A stretch of DNA of 7,022 bases from Oscillospiraceae bacterium (GTDB taxonomy: Bacteria; Bacillota; Clostridia; Oscillospirales; Oscillospiraceae): NCBI GenBank assembly GCA_017435245.1, contig JAFSFK010000062.1:1-7022 (forward strand). The letters are read 5' to 3'. The notes beneath the pieces are model-generated. The model did no database searches, was not told where the DNA came from, and worked only from the letters and a program-made list of their open reading frames with translations. Shown in pieces: positions 1 to 6,078 of the stretch. The position numbers were made by a program, and so were the translations under genes. Each line of letters starts with the position of its first letter. Positions within the stretch are counted from its first letter, which is position 1.

Positions 1-103
1 AAGAGTAATCGATCAGCTGTGCCTTCTTGCACACATCGGTAAACCACTGAGCAAAGTCTACCTCCATATCGGTGATCTCAGTAACCTTTTTTTCTTTTGC
101 CAT
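1..103 (-). CDS. proS: Prolyl-tRNA synthetase, N-terminal fragment (short type, cut by window edge)
   Basis: Only the first 34 codons are present; the rest lies outside the window. The peptide begins MAKEKKVTEITDMEVDFAQW and continues with FTDVCKKAQLIDYS. The block DFAQWFTDVCKKAxLIDYS is the N-terminal signature I recognise from the short (archaeal/eukaryotic-like, 'type 3') bacterial prolyl-tRNA synthetases, which charge tRNA-Pro with proline in the cytoplasm and lack the editing insertion of the long E. coli type. The start is the ATG at 103-101, preceded by GAGAGG (120-115) with an 11-nt spacer. An ATG at 114-112 is out of frame. The gene is transcribed away from the serine dehydratase gene. 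Identification rests on a short but distinctive stretch; catalytic motifs are not visible. Confidence 0.85.
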   Translation of the reverse strand, partial: MAKEKKVTEITDMEVDFAQWFTDVCKKAQLIDYS

Positions 104-141
104 TTTCTTTTCATCCTCTCAGATGTAATATTGCTCTTAAT

Positions 142-150
142 ATTGTAGCA
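142..150 (-). promoter_or_regulatory. Putative extended -10 promoter of proS
   Basis: On the minus strand the sequence TGCTACAAT is a TGn extended -10 element followed by a five-of-six match to TATAAT. It would start transcription about 30 nt before the proS ATG. The hexamer 17 nt upstream (ATGCAG) is poor, as is tolerated with extended -10 elements. A TTGACA at 160-155 is only 7 nt away and cannot be its -35. Confidence 0.4.
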
Positions 151-193
151 TATCTGTCAAGGGTCTGCATAGAAGATTAATTTCCAAAAATCA

Positions 194-222
194 TTGTATT
201 TCCCGGAATTCTTTGCTATACT
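194..222 (+). promoter_or_regulatory. Putative sigma-A promoter of the L-serine dehydratase gene
   Basis: TTGTAT (194-199) and TATACT (217-222) are separated by 17 nt, and the -10 is preceded by TGC, an extended -10. The predicted start near 229 leaves a leader of about 24 nt, too short for a riboswitch. GGAGG at 241-245 lies 7 nt before the ATG at 253. Confidence 0.6.
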
Positions 223-252
223 GACAGGGAGATTAATGATGGAGGTTTTTCT

Positions 253-1461
253 ATGAAATCCATCCGAGAAATTTATAAGATCGGCAAGGGCCCCTCCTCC
301 TCCCATACTATGGGCCCGGAGCGGGCAGCCAAGTATTTTAAAGATCTACATCCCGAGGCGGAAGGCTTCCGGGTAGTGCTGTACGGCTCTCTGAGCAAGA
401 CCGGCGTGGGACACGGTACCGACCGGGTGCTGCGGGAGGTCTTAGCTCCCCTGCCCACGGAAATCGTCTTTTCCAAAGAGGAGCTTCCCGGCAATCACCC
501 CAACACTTTGGATTTCTATGCAATTACCGGCGGCAAGGAATCTCAACCTCTGCGGGTAGAATCCATTGGCGGCGGTGATATCAAGATTCCCGGACAGAGT
601 CACCTGGATTCACCCGAGGTCTATCCGGAGCATTCCTTTGCGGAGATCGCCGATTTCTGCAAATGGCGCTACATCGAAAAGCTCAGCGATTATGTGGAAC
701 TGAACGAGGGCGAGGATATCTGGCCCTTCCTGATGGAAGTGTGGCAGGTAATGAAGCAAGCCATTGCCGACGGTCTGTCTGCCACCGGCACCCTCCCCGG
801 TGGTCTGAATGTTCAGCGCAAGGCCAAATATCTGTATGAGCAGGAGCCCCTGGACCACGAACCGGGTCTGCGGGAATTCCAGCTGCTGGCAGCCTATGCT
901 TATGCCGTAGCCGAGCAAAATGCGGATAACGGCACCATTGTCACCGCTCCTACCTGCGGTGCCTGCGGTGTTTTGCCTGCAGTTTTGAAATACGCCCAGG
1001 ACCGAAAAGGCTTCACCGATGAGCAGATCATCCGTGGCCTTGCCGCTGCCGGTATCATCGGTACCCTGACCAAGCAAAACGCCTCCATCTCCGGTGCGGA
1101 ATGCGGCTGCCAGGCAGAGATCGGCACTGCCTGCTCTATGGCAGCAGCTGCACTGGCAGAGCTGTTCAATCAAAATCTGGACCAAGTAGAATATGCGGCA
1201 GAGGTAGCGATGGAGCACCATCTGGGTCTGACCTGTGACCCCATCTGCGGTCTGGTGCAGATCCCCTGTATCGAGCGCAACGCCGTGGCTGCCTGTCGGG
1301 CAATGAACGCCTGCAACCTCAGCTACTACCTCACCGGTTCCAGAAATATCAGCTATGATATGGTCTGCCGGGCAATGCACGAGACCGGTATCAATCTGAA
1401 CCATCGGTTCCGGGAAACCAGCGAAGGCGGTCTGGCAAAGATCTACGCAAGGAAAAAATAA
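253..1461 (+). CDS. sdaA: L-serine dehydratase (L-serine ammonia-lyase), single-chain, iron-sulfur dependent
   Basis: Deaminates L-serine to pyruvate and ammonia in the cytoplasm with an oxygen-labile [4Fe-4S] cluster rather than PLP. The 402-residue protein carries the beta domain first (about 1-150; GPSSSHTMGP at 13-22 and a GHGTDR block at 53-58) and the alpha domain second (about 160-400; APTCGACG at 232-239, GAECGCQAEIG at 281-291, CDPICGLVQIPC at 328-339). By the spacing known for the Legionella enzyme (ligands C343, C385, C396), C286, C328 and C339 are the expected cluster ligands. E. coli SdaA is longer (454 residues); this chain ends in KK with no C-terminal cysteine. The ATG is set by GGAGG 7 nt upstream. 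It has its own promoter and converges on the glycyl radical operon, so the two are not co-transcribed. The family is certain; sdaA is used in the general sense for a fused one-chain enzyme. Confidence 0.95.
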   Translation: MKSIREIYKIGKGPSSSHTMGPERAAKYFKDLHPEAEGFRVVLYGSLSKTGVGHGTDRVLREVLAPLPTEIVFSKEELPGNHPNTLDFYAITGGKESQPLRVESIGGGDIKIPGQSHLDSPEVYPEHSFAEIADFCKWRYIEKLSDYVELNEGEDIWPFLMEVWQVMKQAIADGLSATGTLPGGLNVQRKAKYLYEQEPLDHEPGLREFQLLAAYAYAVAEQNADNGTIVTAPTCGACGVLPAVLKYAQDRKGFTDEQIIRGLAAAGIIGTLTKQNASISGAECGCQAEIGTACSMAAAALAELFNQNLDQVEYAAEVAMEHHLGLTCDPICGLVQIPCIERNAVAACRAMNACNLSYYLTGSRNISYDMVCRAMHETGINLNHRFRETSEGGLAKIYARKK

Positions 1462-1465
1462 ACTA

Positions 1466-1496
1466 CACCCCTGCACCAATCAAAGGTGCAGGGGTG
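1466..1496. terminator. Bidirectional intrinsic terminator between convergent genes
   Basis: CACCCCTGCACC (1466-1477) pairs perfectly with GGTGCAGGGGTG (1485-1496), giving a 12-bp GC-rich stem and the 7-nt loop AATCAAA. Read on the minus strand it is followed by TAGTTTATTTTTT, a good U-tract that ends the glycyl radical operon. On the plus strand only ATCTTTATA follows, a weaker tract for the serine dehydratase gene. The hairpin begins 4 nt after one stop codon and ends 4 nt from the other. Confidence 0.85.
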
Positions 1497-1500
1497 ATCT

Positions 1501-3525
1501 TTATACGGAAAATTCTGTTCTGCGGATAATGTGATCCTGGAACTGCTGGTCCAGCTCCACAAAGTATCCGCTCCAGCCCCAGACCCGAACGATGAGATTG
1601 GGATAATTCTGGGGATTTTTTTGTGCATCCAGCAGACGCTCCCGGTTCACGGCGTTCAGCTGCAGCTGATGTCCGCCCAACTGAATAAAGGCACGTACCA
1701 GAGCCGCCACTTTTTGGATGCCGCCTTCGTGGCGGAACACGGTATCGTGGATCTCCAAGGTAAGTGGGCCGCCATTGATGGCCTTTTTCAGATCATACTT
1801 GGTAAAGGACTGGATACAGGACAGAGGTCCCGCCACCTTGGAATGCAGAGAGGGTGAGAAATTGCTGCCAAAGAAATCCCGGGCTTTTCTGCCATCCGGT
1901 GTTGCGCCCACCTTCTCGGCGGTATACACCATTCCCTGGGCAGTACCGGTACCCGCACGGAACACGCCGCCCTTATTGTTGGGCTTTCCGTGGATGTTTT
2001 CCGAGAAGCAATCCATCAGTTCCCAGGCAAGATCATCCACCTGGTCGTCATTGTTGCCCATCTGTGGGCAGGAAAGCATCCGGTTGCGCAGCACCTCGTG
2101 ACCTTCAAAGTTGTCTTCCAATGCCTGCAGCAGCTCCTGCGCAGTGCAGAACTTCTCGTCAAAGACAAGCTGCTTCACCGCCATCAGGGAATTTGCCGCT
2201 GTGGCGATTCCCACACCGTGGACACCAAAGTTATTGTAAATAGCTCCGCCTCTGTAAACATCCTTGCCACGGCCAATGCAGTCCTGGATCAGCACACTCA
2301 AATAAGGGGACACAGCAAAGGATCTTTCATTGCAGCGCTTGATGATCGCCTGACAAGCTTCATAAACCTTTTGCTTCACGCAGGTCATAAACGCAGCAAA
2401 ACTATCGCAATTCAGCAGGTCCTCTTTCAGCGCACGCTCCAGCTCCAGCGGAAATTTCATAGAATGGATATTCACCATATCCAGACCCTTGCCGGGAATG
2501 ATAAACTCCCAACAGGCGGCAACCGCATAATTATAAGCATCCTCTTCGGAATAACCCAAGGCGATGAGCCCCGGTACAACAACATCATCATTGCAGTACT
2601 GAGGAAAACCAAGTCCCAGTTTGGTCATCCGGGTAGCGTATTCCAGCCGCTCCACAGGTGTTGTCTTATTCACCCGCAGATTGATCTTGGGATCGATCAG
2701 CTGCAGCTCCATAGATGCTTCCATACACAGCTGGGAAAGGCCGTTATACATATCGTTACCATATTTATCATAGCCGCCAAGAACCAGACTTTGACCGTTA
2801 TCTCCCTGCTGCTGACCGTCATAAATATCGGTATCCATATTAATAGAGATAAAATAGGCCTCCAGAATTTCCAGCAGCGCTTCGTCAGACTTTCCGGCAG
2901 CCTTGTCCGCCAAATAGTAGGGCAGCATATACTGGTCAAACCGACCAATGCCCATATGCTCACTTCTGTTGCAGCGCAGGGTAAAGATCAGAAACTTCTG
3001 GAACACACATGCCTGATGGAAATTCTTCGGCGGATTGTGAGGCACTTGACACAGCGCTTCGTACAGCGCCTGCGCCCCCTGTTCCTTGGCATAAGCACGA
3101 TACCGGTCAGCCATATCCAATGCCGCTTCTATAGAAAGGATCACCGCATCATAAAACTGGGCTTGCTCTCCTTCTGCGCTTTGGCGGTGCATACGCACAT
3201 CTTCCAAAAGCGCATCCATGCCCTTTGCCATAACACCTTCATAATCAATACAAGTATTTCCTTTGCTCCGCTGAGCAGACAGGTATGTTCCATCTTCTAA
3301 GCGGATATCCGGGAATTCCGCTTCACTGCGGTTGAACCCGAACAGATCGTTCTCCACCAGCCAGGGCTTTTGCGCCTGCAGCATAGTTTCCATCAACAGG
3401 GCGATCTGCATATACTGATCTTTGTCCGCAGCGATATCCGTGATATCCATTTTCGTATGGGTCCGTCGTGCACGGTATTTACGCTCCTGGAGGATCGCAA
3501 GTAATTTTTTAACTCTGTCTGTCAT
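1501..3525 (-). CDS. Glycyl radical enzyme, Cys-x-Glu (dehydratase/decarboxylase-like) branch, substrate unknown
   Basis: Pyruvate formate-lyase superfamily enzyme, expected to be a cytoplasmic, oxygen-sensitive radical catalyst. The 674 residues show the usual order: PFL-like barrel (about 1-530) with GRFDQYMLPYY (194-204), a VLGG segment (248-251) and PGLIALGYSEEDAYNYAVAAC (318-338, active-site loop), then ATPDGRKA (541-548) and the glycine-radical domain (about 550-674). C338 is the expected thiyl residue, E340 the acid of the CxE motif absent from true pyruvate formate-lyase (adjacent Cys-Cys), and G650 in RVWGWSGYF the radical site. The C338-G650 distance (312) is normal, but the N-terminal part is about 95 residues shorter than in glycerol dehydratase (Cys433). 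Trp at 339, 649 and 651 is unusual. Start is ATG with GAGGAG 6 nt upstream. It is the second gene after its activase. No decarboxylase or succinate-synthase small subunit is adjacent. Superfamily is certain; the reaction is not assignable. Confidence 0.9.
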   Translation of the reverse strand: MTDRVKKLLAILQERKYRARRTHTKMDITDIAADKDQYMQIALLMETMLQAQKPWLVENDLFGFNRSEAEFPDIRLEDGTYLSAQRSKGNTCIDYEGVMAKGMDALLEDVRMHRQSAEGEQAQFYDAVILSIEAALDMADRYRAYAKEQGAQALYEALCQVPHNPPKNFHQACVFQKFLIFTLRCNRSEHMGIGRFDQYMLPYYLADKAAGKSDEALLEILEAYFISINMDTDIYDGQQQGDNGQSLVLGGYDKYGNDMYNGLSQLCMEASMELQLIDPKINLRVNKTTPVERLEYATRMTKLGLGFPQYCNDDVVVPGLIALGYSEEDAYNYAVAACWEFIIPGKGLDMVNIHSMKFPLELERALKEDLLNCDSFAAFMTCVKQKVYEACQAIIKRCNERSFAVSPYLSVLIQDCIGRGKDVYRGGAIYNNFGVHGVGIATAANSLMAVKQLVFDEKFCTAQELLQALEDNFEGHEVLRNRMLSCPQMGNNDDQVDDLAWELMDCFSENIHGKPNNKGGVFRAGTGTAQGMVYTAEKVGATPDGRKARDFFGSNFSPSLHSKVAGPLSCIQSFTKYDLKKAINGGPLTLEIHDTVFRHEGGIQKVAALVRAFIQLGGHQLQLNAVNRERLLDAQKNPQNYPNLIVRVWGWSGYFVELDQQFQDHIIRRTEFSV

Positions 3526-3531
3526 TGCTCT

Positions 3532-3537
3532 CTCCTC
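3532..3537 (-). promoter_or_regulatory. Strong ribosome site of the glycyl radical enzyme, overlapping the activase stop codon
   Basis: On the minus strand the activase ends TGA and runs straight into GAGGAG, sharing the GA of the stop codon, with a 6-nt spacer to the ATG at 3525. The two cistrons are only 10 nt apart, so they form one transcript and are probably translationally coupled. Confidence 0.8.
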
Positions 3538-4384
3538 AAATCACCTTTGCGGCAATTCCCTTTTCCGCAAAGATTTCCAAGCCAAAGTTTACAGGCGCTT
3601 TCTCGTCAAACGTTGGGGCGTATTCTTTCCCCGCCAGAGGATACTTTGCGCCAGCCATAGGATTATAGGCCAGCAGCTCGATATAATCCACGCCGTTTTC
3701 ATTCAAAAAATCCGCAATTGCTGAAAGGTTCTTCTTCGTATCTGTCACACCGGGGATCAAAGGCGTGCGTACAACAAAGGGGATCCCGCTTTCTTTAAGA
3801 ATTGTAAAATTCTTCAGGATCCGGCGGTTGGATACGCCTGTGTATTTTATATGCGTATCGTCATCCATAAGCTTGATATCAAACAGCACCCGATCCACTT
3901 CCTTCAGGACCCTGCGGAAGACCTCAGCAGATGCATATCCGCTGGTCTGCAGTGCACGGTCGGTTTTTCCCCGCAGCAGACGCAGGCAGGCCAGCAAAAA
4001 TTCCGGATGTGCCAAAGGCTCACCGCCGGAGAAGGTTACACCGCCGTCCGGATTCAAAATCGGGAAGTTCTTTTCCAGCTTTTGCACAAGGGACCGGGGC
4101 GTGTACTCCACAGAATCCCACCGCAGCAGATGGTTTGGGCAGTGGTCAATACTTTCCTGGGTATAAATGGTCTTGCCGTTTTTGTGATCGGCATATTTCT
4201 CGCAATTCCCGCAGCCAATACAACCGTTGGGAGAACGCAGCACAAAATTGACAAAGGGCTGACCCTCCGGGTTGTGACACCACTGGCAGCGCAGCGGACA
4301 TCCCTGCAGGAAAACCGTCGTGCGGATGCCGGGACCGTCAAAGGTCGAGAATTCTTCCACAGCAAAAACCAGACCGTATTGCAC
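3536..4384 (-). CDS. Glycyl radical enzyme activating enzyme (radical SAM), single auxiliary cluster type
   Basis: Uses a [4Fe-4S] cluster and S-adenosylmethionine to make the 5'-deoxyadenosyl radical that abstracts hydrogen from the radical glycine of its partner, here almost certainly the next gene. Numbering from the GTG start (282 aa): FDGPGIRT (16-23), radical-SAM motif C29-x3-C33-x2-C36, ferredoxin-like insert with C55, C58, C61 and C82 (CIGCGNC, then HCPN), SAM-binding GGEP (120-123), then the DIKLMD strand. The GTG at 4384 is preferred over an in-frame TTG at 4423 because it places the triad at 29/33/36, identical to E. coli PFL activase, begins directly before YGLVFAVEEFSTFDGPGIR, and follows AAGGAAAG (4403-4396). 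Dehydratase-type activases normally carry two auxiliary clusters (eight cysteines); this one has four, PFL activase none. It precedes the radical enzyme rather than following it. Confidence 0.9.
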   Translation of the reverse strand: MQYGLVFAVEEFSTFDGPGIRTTVFLQGCPLRCQWCHNPEGQPFVNFVLRSPNGCIGCGNCEKYADHKNGKTIYTQESIDHCPNHLLRWDSVEYTPRSLVQKLEKNFPILNPDGGVTFSGGEPLAHPEFLLACLRLLRGKTDRALQTSGYASAEVFRRVLKEVDRVLFDIKLMDDDTHIKYTGVSNRRILKNFTILKESGIPFVVRTPLIPGVTDTKKNLSAIADFLNENGVDYIELLAYNPMAGAKYPLAGKEYAPTFDEKAPVNFGLEIFAEKGIAAKVI

Positions 4385-4411
4385 TACACCACCCGCTTTC
4401 CTTTTTTTATC

Positions 4412-4440
4412 ATTGTAGCGCAAATTATTGACATTTAACA
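4412..4440 (-). promoter_or_regulatory. Putative activator-dependent promoter of the activase/glycyl radical enzyme operon
   Basis: On the minus strand TACAAT (4417-4412) is a good -10, but the hexamer 17 nt upstream (TGTTAA, 4440-4435) matches the -35 consensus at only two positions. A good -10 with a poor -35 is typical of activator-dependent promoters, which suits the divergent AraC-family gene. Transcription from here would start downstream of the TTG at 4423 and so supports the GTG start. This is inference from sequence only. Confidence 0.35.
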
Positions 4441-4451
4441 GAAGTTTATTG
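4425..4451 (+). repeat. Paired TTATTG boxes 21 bp apart, possible AraC-family operator
   Basis: TTATTG occurs at 4425-4430 and again at 4446-4451, exactly 21 bp apart, so both lie on the same face of the helix as AraC-type half-sites do. A related TCATTG lies at 4410-4415. The first box overlaps the -35 of the regulator's promoter and the second abuts its -10. The core is only six bases in an AT-rich spacer, so chance is possible. Confidence 0.3.
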
Positions 4452-4457
4452 TATAAT
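4428..4457 (+). promoter_or_regulatory. Consensus sigma-A promoter of the AraC-family regulator gene
   Basis: A perfect TTGACA (4428-4433) and a perfect TATAAT (4452-4457) are separated by 18 nt. The start would be near 4464, giving a leader of about 26 nt, and AAGGTG (4479-4484) lies 5 nt before the ATG at 4490. Such a strong promoter for a regulator suggests it is held down by autorepression; the TTATTG boxes overlap it. Confidence 0.75.
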
Positions 4458-4489
4458 TATAGCAAGATTTTGTCTTTCAAGGTGATTCT

Positions 4490-5281
4490 ATGATATTCCA
4501 CCAATCTCAAAACTCGCTGACCGCCCGAAATTACAATTCTCATATCTACAAGCGGCTCAAGTGGCAACCCCACTTTCATCGGAATTTCGAGGTTGTCTGT
4601 GTCTTCCGTGGATGCATCAAAGCCACCATCGGCGGAAAGGACCTGATCCTGCGACCCAACGATTTTGCGCTGGTCCTTTCCAACGAAGTACATCAATATG
4701 AGCCGTTAGAGGAATCCCGGGCGTGGGTCGGTGTCTTTTCCGGTGACTATGTTCCGGTATTTCAAAAGACTGTAGAGGGAAAGACCGGCGATACCTCCTG
4801 CTTTCACTGTGAAGACAGCATCCTGCAATACCTGAAAGTCCATCTGTTCCACAATGACACACCGGATTTTCACTATCTCACTGCCGGACTCAATATGCTT
4901 TGCGGTGAATATCTGCACCAGGTCACCCTATCTGCACGCAGTAACCGGGAAAATATAATGATGAACCGTGCGGCGGATTATATTGCGCAGAACTTCCGAA
5001 AGCCCCTCACCCTCAGCGAGGTAGCTCAGGCACTAGGCTATGATTATTATTATTTTTCCAAAAATTTTCACAACATATTTGGTGTCTGCTTTAATGACTA
5101 CTTAAACACCTTTCGCTTTAACGCAGCGGCGGAGGCACTTCTCAGAACCAACGATTCCATCACCTCCATTGCCCTGGACAGCGGATTTCAAAGCATCCGC
5201 TCGTTCAACAATGTCTTTCAGAAAAAGGCCGGGATGACCCCCTCCCAGTACAGAAAATCCGCAGCACTTCCAAAGAAATAA
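4490..5281 (+). CDS. AraC/XylS-family transcriptional regulator with N-terminal cupin sensor
   Basis: Cytoplasmic DNA-binding regulator of 263 residues, normal for the family. Residues about 20-90 form a cupin-like sensor (HFHRNFEVVCVFRG at 28-41, with H28, H30 and E34 placed as in AraC-type arms, then GGKDLILRPNDFALV and H69), which would bind a small effector. Residues about 160-258 are the two helix-turn-helix DNA-binding domain: LTLSEVAQALGYDYYYFSKN for the first motif, and ITSIALDSGFQSIRSFNNVF followed by the family signature AGMTPSQYRK for the second. It is transcribed divergently from the activase/glycyl radical enzyme operon with a 105-bp gap, the classic arrangement of an AraC-type activator and its target. 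The effector is probably the enzyme's substrate or a related compound, but this is inference. It starts at ATG after AAGGTG and is a single-gene unit ended by its own terminator. Confidence 0.93.
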   Translation: MIFHQSQNSLTARNYNSHIYKRLKWQPHFHRNFEVVCVFRGCIKATIGGKDLILRPNDFALVLSNEVHQYEPLEESRAWVGVFSGDYVPVFQKTVEGKTGDTSCFHCEDSILQYLKVHLFHNDTPDFHYLTAGLNMLCGEYLHQVTLSARSNRENIMMNRAADYIAQNFRKPLTLSEVAQALGYDYYYFSKNFHNIFGVCFNDYLNTFRFNAAAEALLRTNDSITSIALDSGFQSIRSFNNVFQKKAGMTPSQYRKSAALPKK

Positions 5282-5285
5282 AGCT

Positions 5286-5318
5286 GACCCCCGGAATCAG
5301 ATTCCGAGGGTCTTTTTT
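5286..5318. terminator. Intrinsic terminator after the AraC-family gene, overlapping the convergent gene's end
   Basis: GACCCCCGGAAT (5286-5297) pairs with ATTCCGAGGGTC (5301-5312) with one C-A mismatch and a CAG loop, followed by six T residues (5313-5318). It lies 4 nt after the regulator's stop. The T-tract overlaps the stop codon (5319-5317) of the convergent membrane protein gene. In that direction the tract after the hairpin is weaker (AGCTTTATTTC), so it may work both ways. Confidence 0.88.
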
Positions 5319-5979
5319 ATTCACAGTCCATCAGATAGGTCAGAAAATCATCATTGGATTCTGTCCGGCCGGTGTTGCCGGGAAAGGCGATGTAAACCTT
5401 TGTATCCTGTGTCATATATCCCTGGGCAAAAGCACTGTCCGTAATATCGATGGCGAGGGGGAATTTTCCCTGCTCCTGTGTTTCGTGATAAAACACTCTG
5501 TCCCGGCAGGCATTGAAAATCTCTTCCGGCAGTGTTTCATCCAACGCCGTAAAGACCGGGTGATTCTTATAAAAATCCAGGGCGACCTCATCCATGATCA
5601 CATAGTCGTAATCCCCGGCAGTGATCATCAGCACTACCTGCATTGCTGCAGCAGAGTTGACCACTGCATCGGAGGTGGTCTCAAGGTCCTGGAAGGAGGT
5701 AACGAACAGCTCCGCCTTCTGATCCTTTTCCCCACCAAACTGTTCTTCCAGTCCTTCGGTTAAATAGTGCGTGCCTTCCTCCGATATCTGCACATTTACA
5801 GCAGCACCGCTGTACAGAATCTCTTTACTGGTATTTACAATACCTGTGATCACCATCGAACCGACGACCACCGCAAACGCCGCTACCAGCAATATCCACC
5901 AGTAATACTCCCAGAGGTATTCCGCCTTCTCGGAAAAAGTCATCCCCTGTGTCATCTCTTTTAAACTCCGCTTAGCCAT
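5317..5979 (-). CDS. Single-pass membrane-anchored protein of unknown function
   Basis: I do not recognise a named family. With the ATG at 5979 the protein has 220 residues: a short charged cytoplasmic N-terminus (MAKRSLKEMTQGMTFSEKAE), an aromatic patch YLWEYYWW (21-28), one strongly hydrophobic segment (about 27-49, ILLVAAFAVVVGSMVITGIV), then a soluble, acidic domain of about 170 residues, probably outside the membrane. It has no cysteine placed as a lipobox and no obvious catalytic motif. Proteins starting with a 'xFxEKxEYxWxYYxW + TM' layout are common orphans in Clostridia, as I recall. This start is chosen because TGAGGGG (5993-5987) lies 7 nt upstream; an in-frame TTG at 6042 would add 21 residues but has no ribosome site. 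It converges on the AraC gene and diverges from ychF, so it is a monocistronic unit with no context clue to function. Confidence 0.75.
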   Translation of the reverse strand: MAKRSLKEMTQGMTFSEKAEYLWEYYWWILLVAAFAVVVGSMVITGIVNTSKEILYSGAAVNVQISEEGTHYLTEGLEEQFGGEKDQKAELFVTSFQDLETTSDAVVNSAAAMQVVLMITAGDYDYVIMDEVALDFYKNHPVFTALDETLPEEIFNACRDRVFYHETQEQGKFPLAIDITDSAFAQGYMTQDTKVYIAFPGNTGRTESNDDFLTYLMDCE

Positions 5980-6078
5980 AAAACCGCCCCTCAGCCCTTT
6001 TCTTACTATTCTCCTCGTTAAATCAGAACATTCTGTGAACAAGACGATGTTTCTTCATACAAAATCAAAGATTTTTTA

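Noticed and set aside
155..160. TTGACA on the minus strand as the proS -35 element
   Set aside because: Only 7 nt from the TACAAT -10, and no acceptable -10 lies 16-18 nt downstream of it.
104..252. Riboswitch or T-box leader between proS and the serine dehydratase gene
   Set aside because: The predicted leaders are about 24-32 nt on each side, with no structured or conserved element visible.
610..1479. 289-codon open frame on the minus strand inside the serine dehydratase gene
   Set aside because: Antisense to a gene with unmistakable family motifs; the product has no recognisable domain and no ribosome site of its own. A shadow of codon bias.
1990..3300. 436-codon open frame on the plus strand across the glycyl radical enzyme gene
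   Set aside because: Long, but antisense to a clear conserved enzyme; the translation is low-complexity in domain terms and matches nothing I know.
1501..3525. Annotation as pyruvate formate-lyase, hydroxyproline dehydratase or choline trimethylamine-lyase
   Set aside because: No adjacent Cys-Cys pair of pyruvate formate-lyase; no proline-pathway or microcompartment neighbours, and the CWE/RVWGW motifs do not match what I know of HypD or CutC.
4385..4423. TTG at 4423 as the activase start
   Set aside because: Adds 13 non-conserved residues, overlaps the putative promoter, and shifts the radical-SAM cysteines away from the usual 29/33/36 positions.
6024..6035. CAGAACATTCTG near-palindrome as a LexA-type SOS box
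   Set aside because: The Gram-positive LexA site is GAAC-N4-GTTC; this has GAA-CA-TTC spacing and does not fit. It lies in a spacer upstream of a non-SOS gene.
6061..6077. AAAATC-AAA-GATTTT plus T-run as a plus-strand terminator
   Set aside because: Six-bp AT-only stem and no plus-strand gene immediately upstream to terminate.
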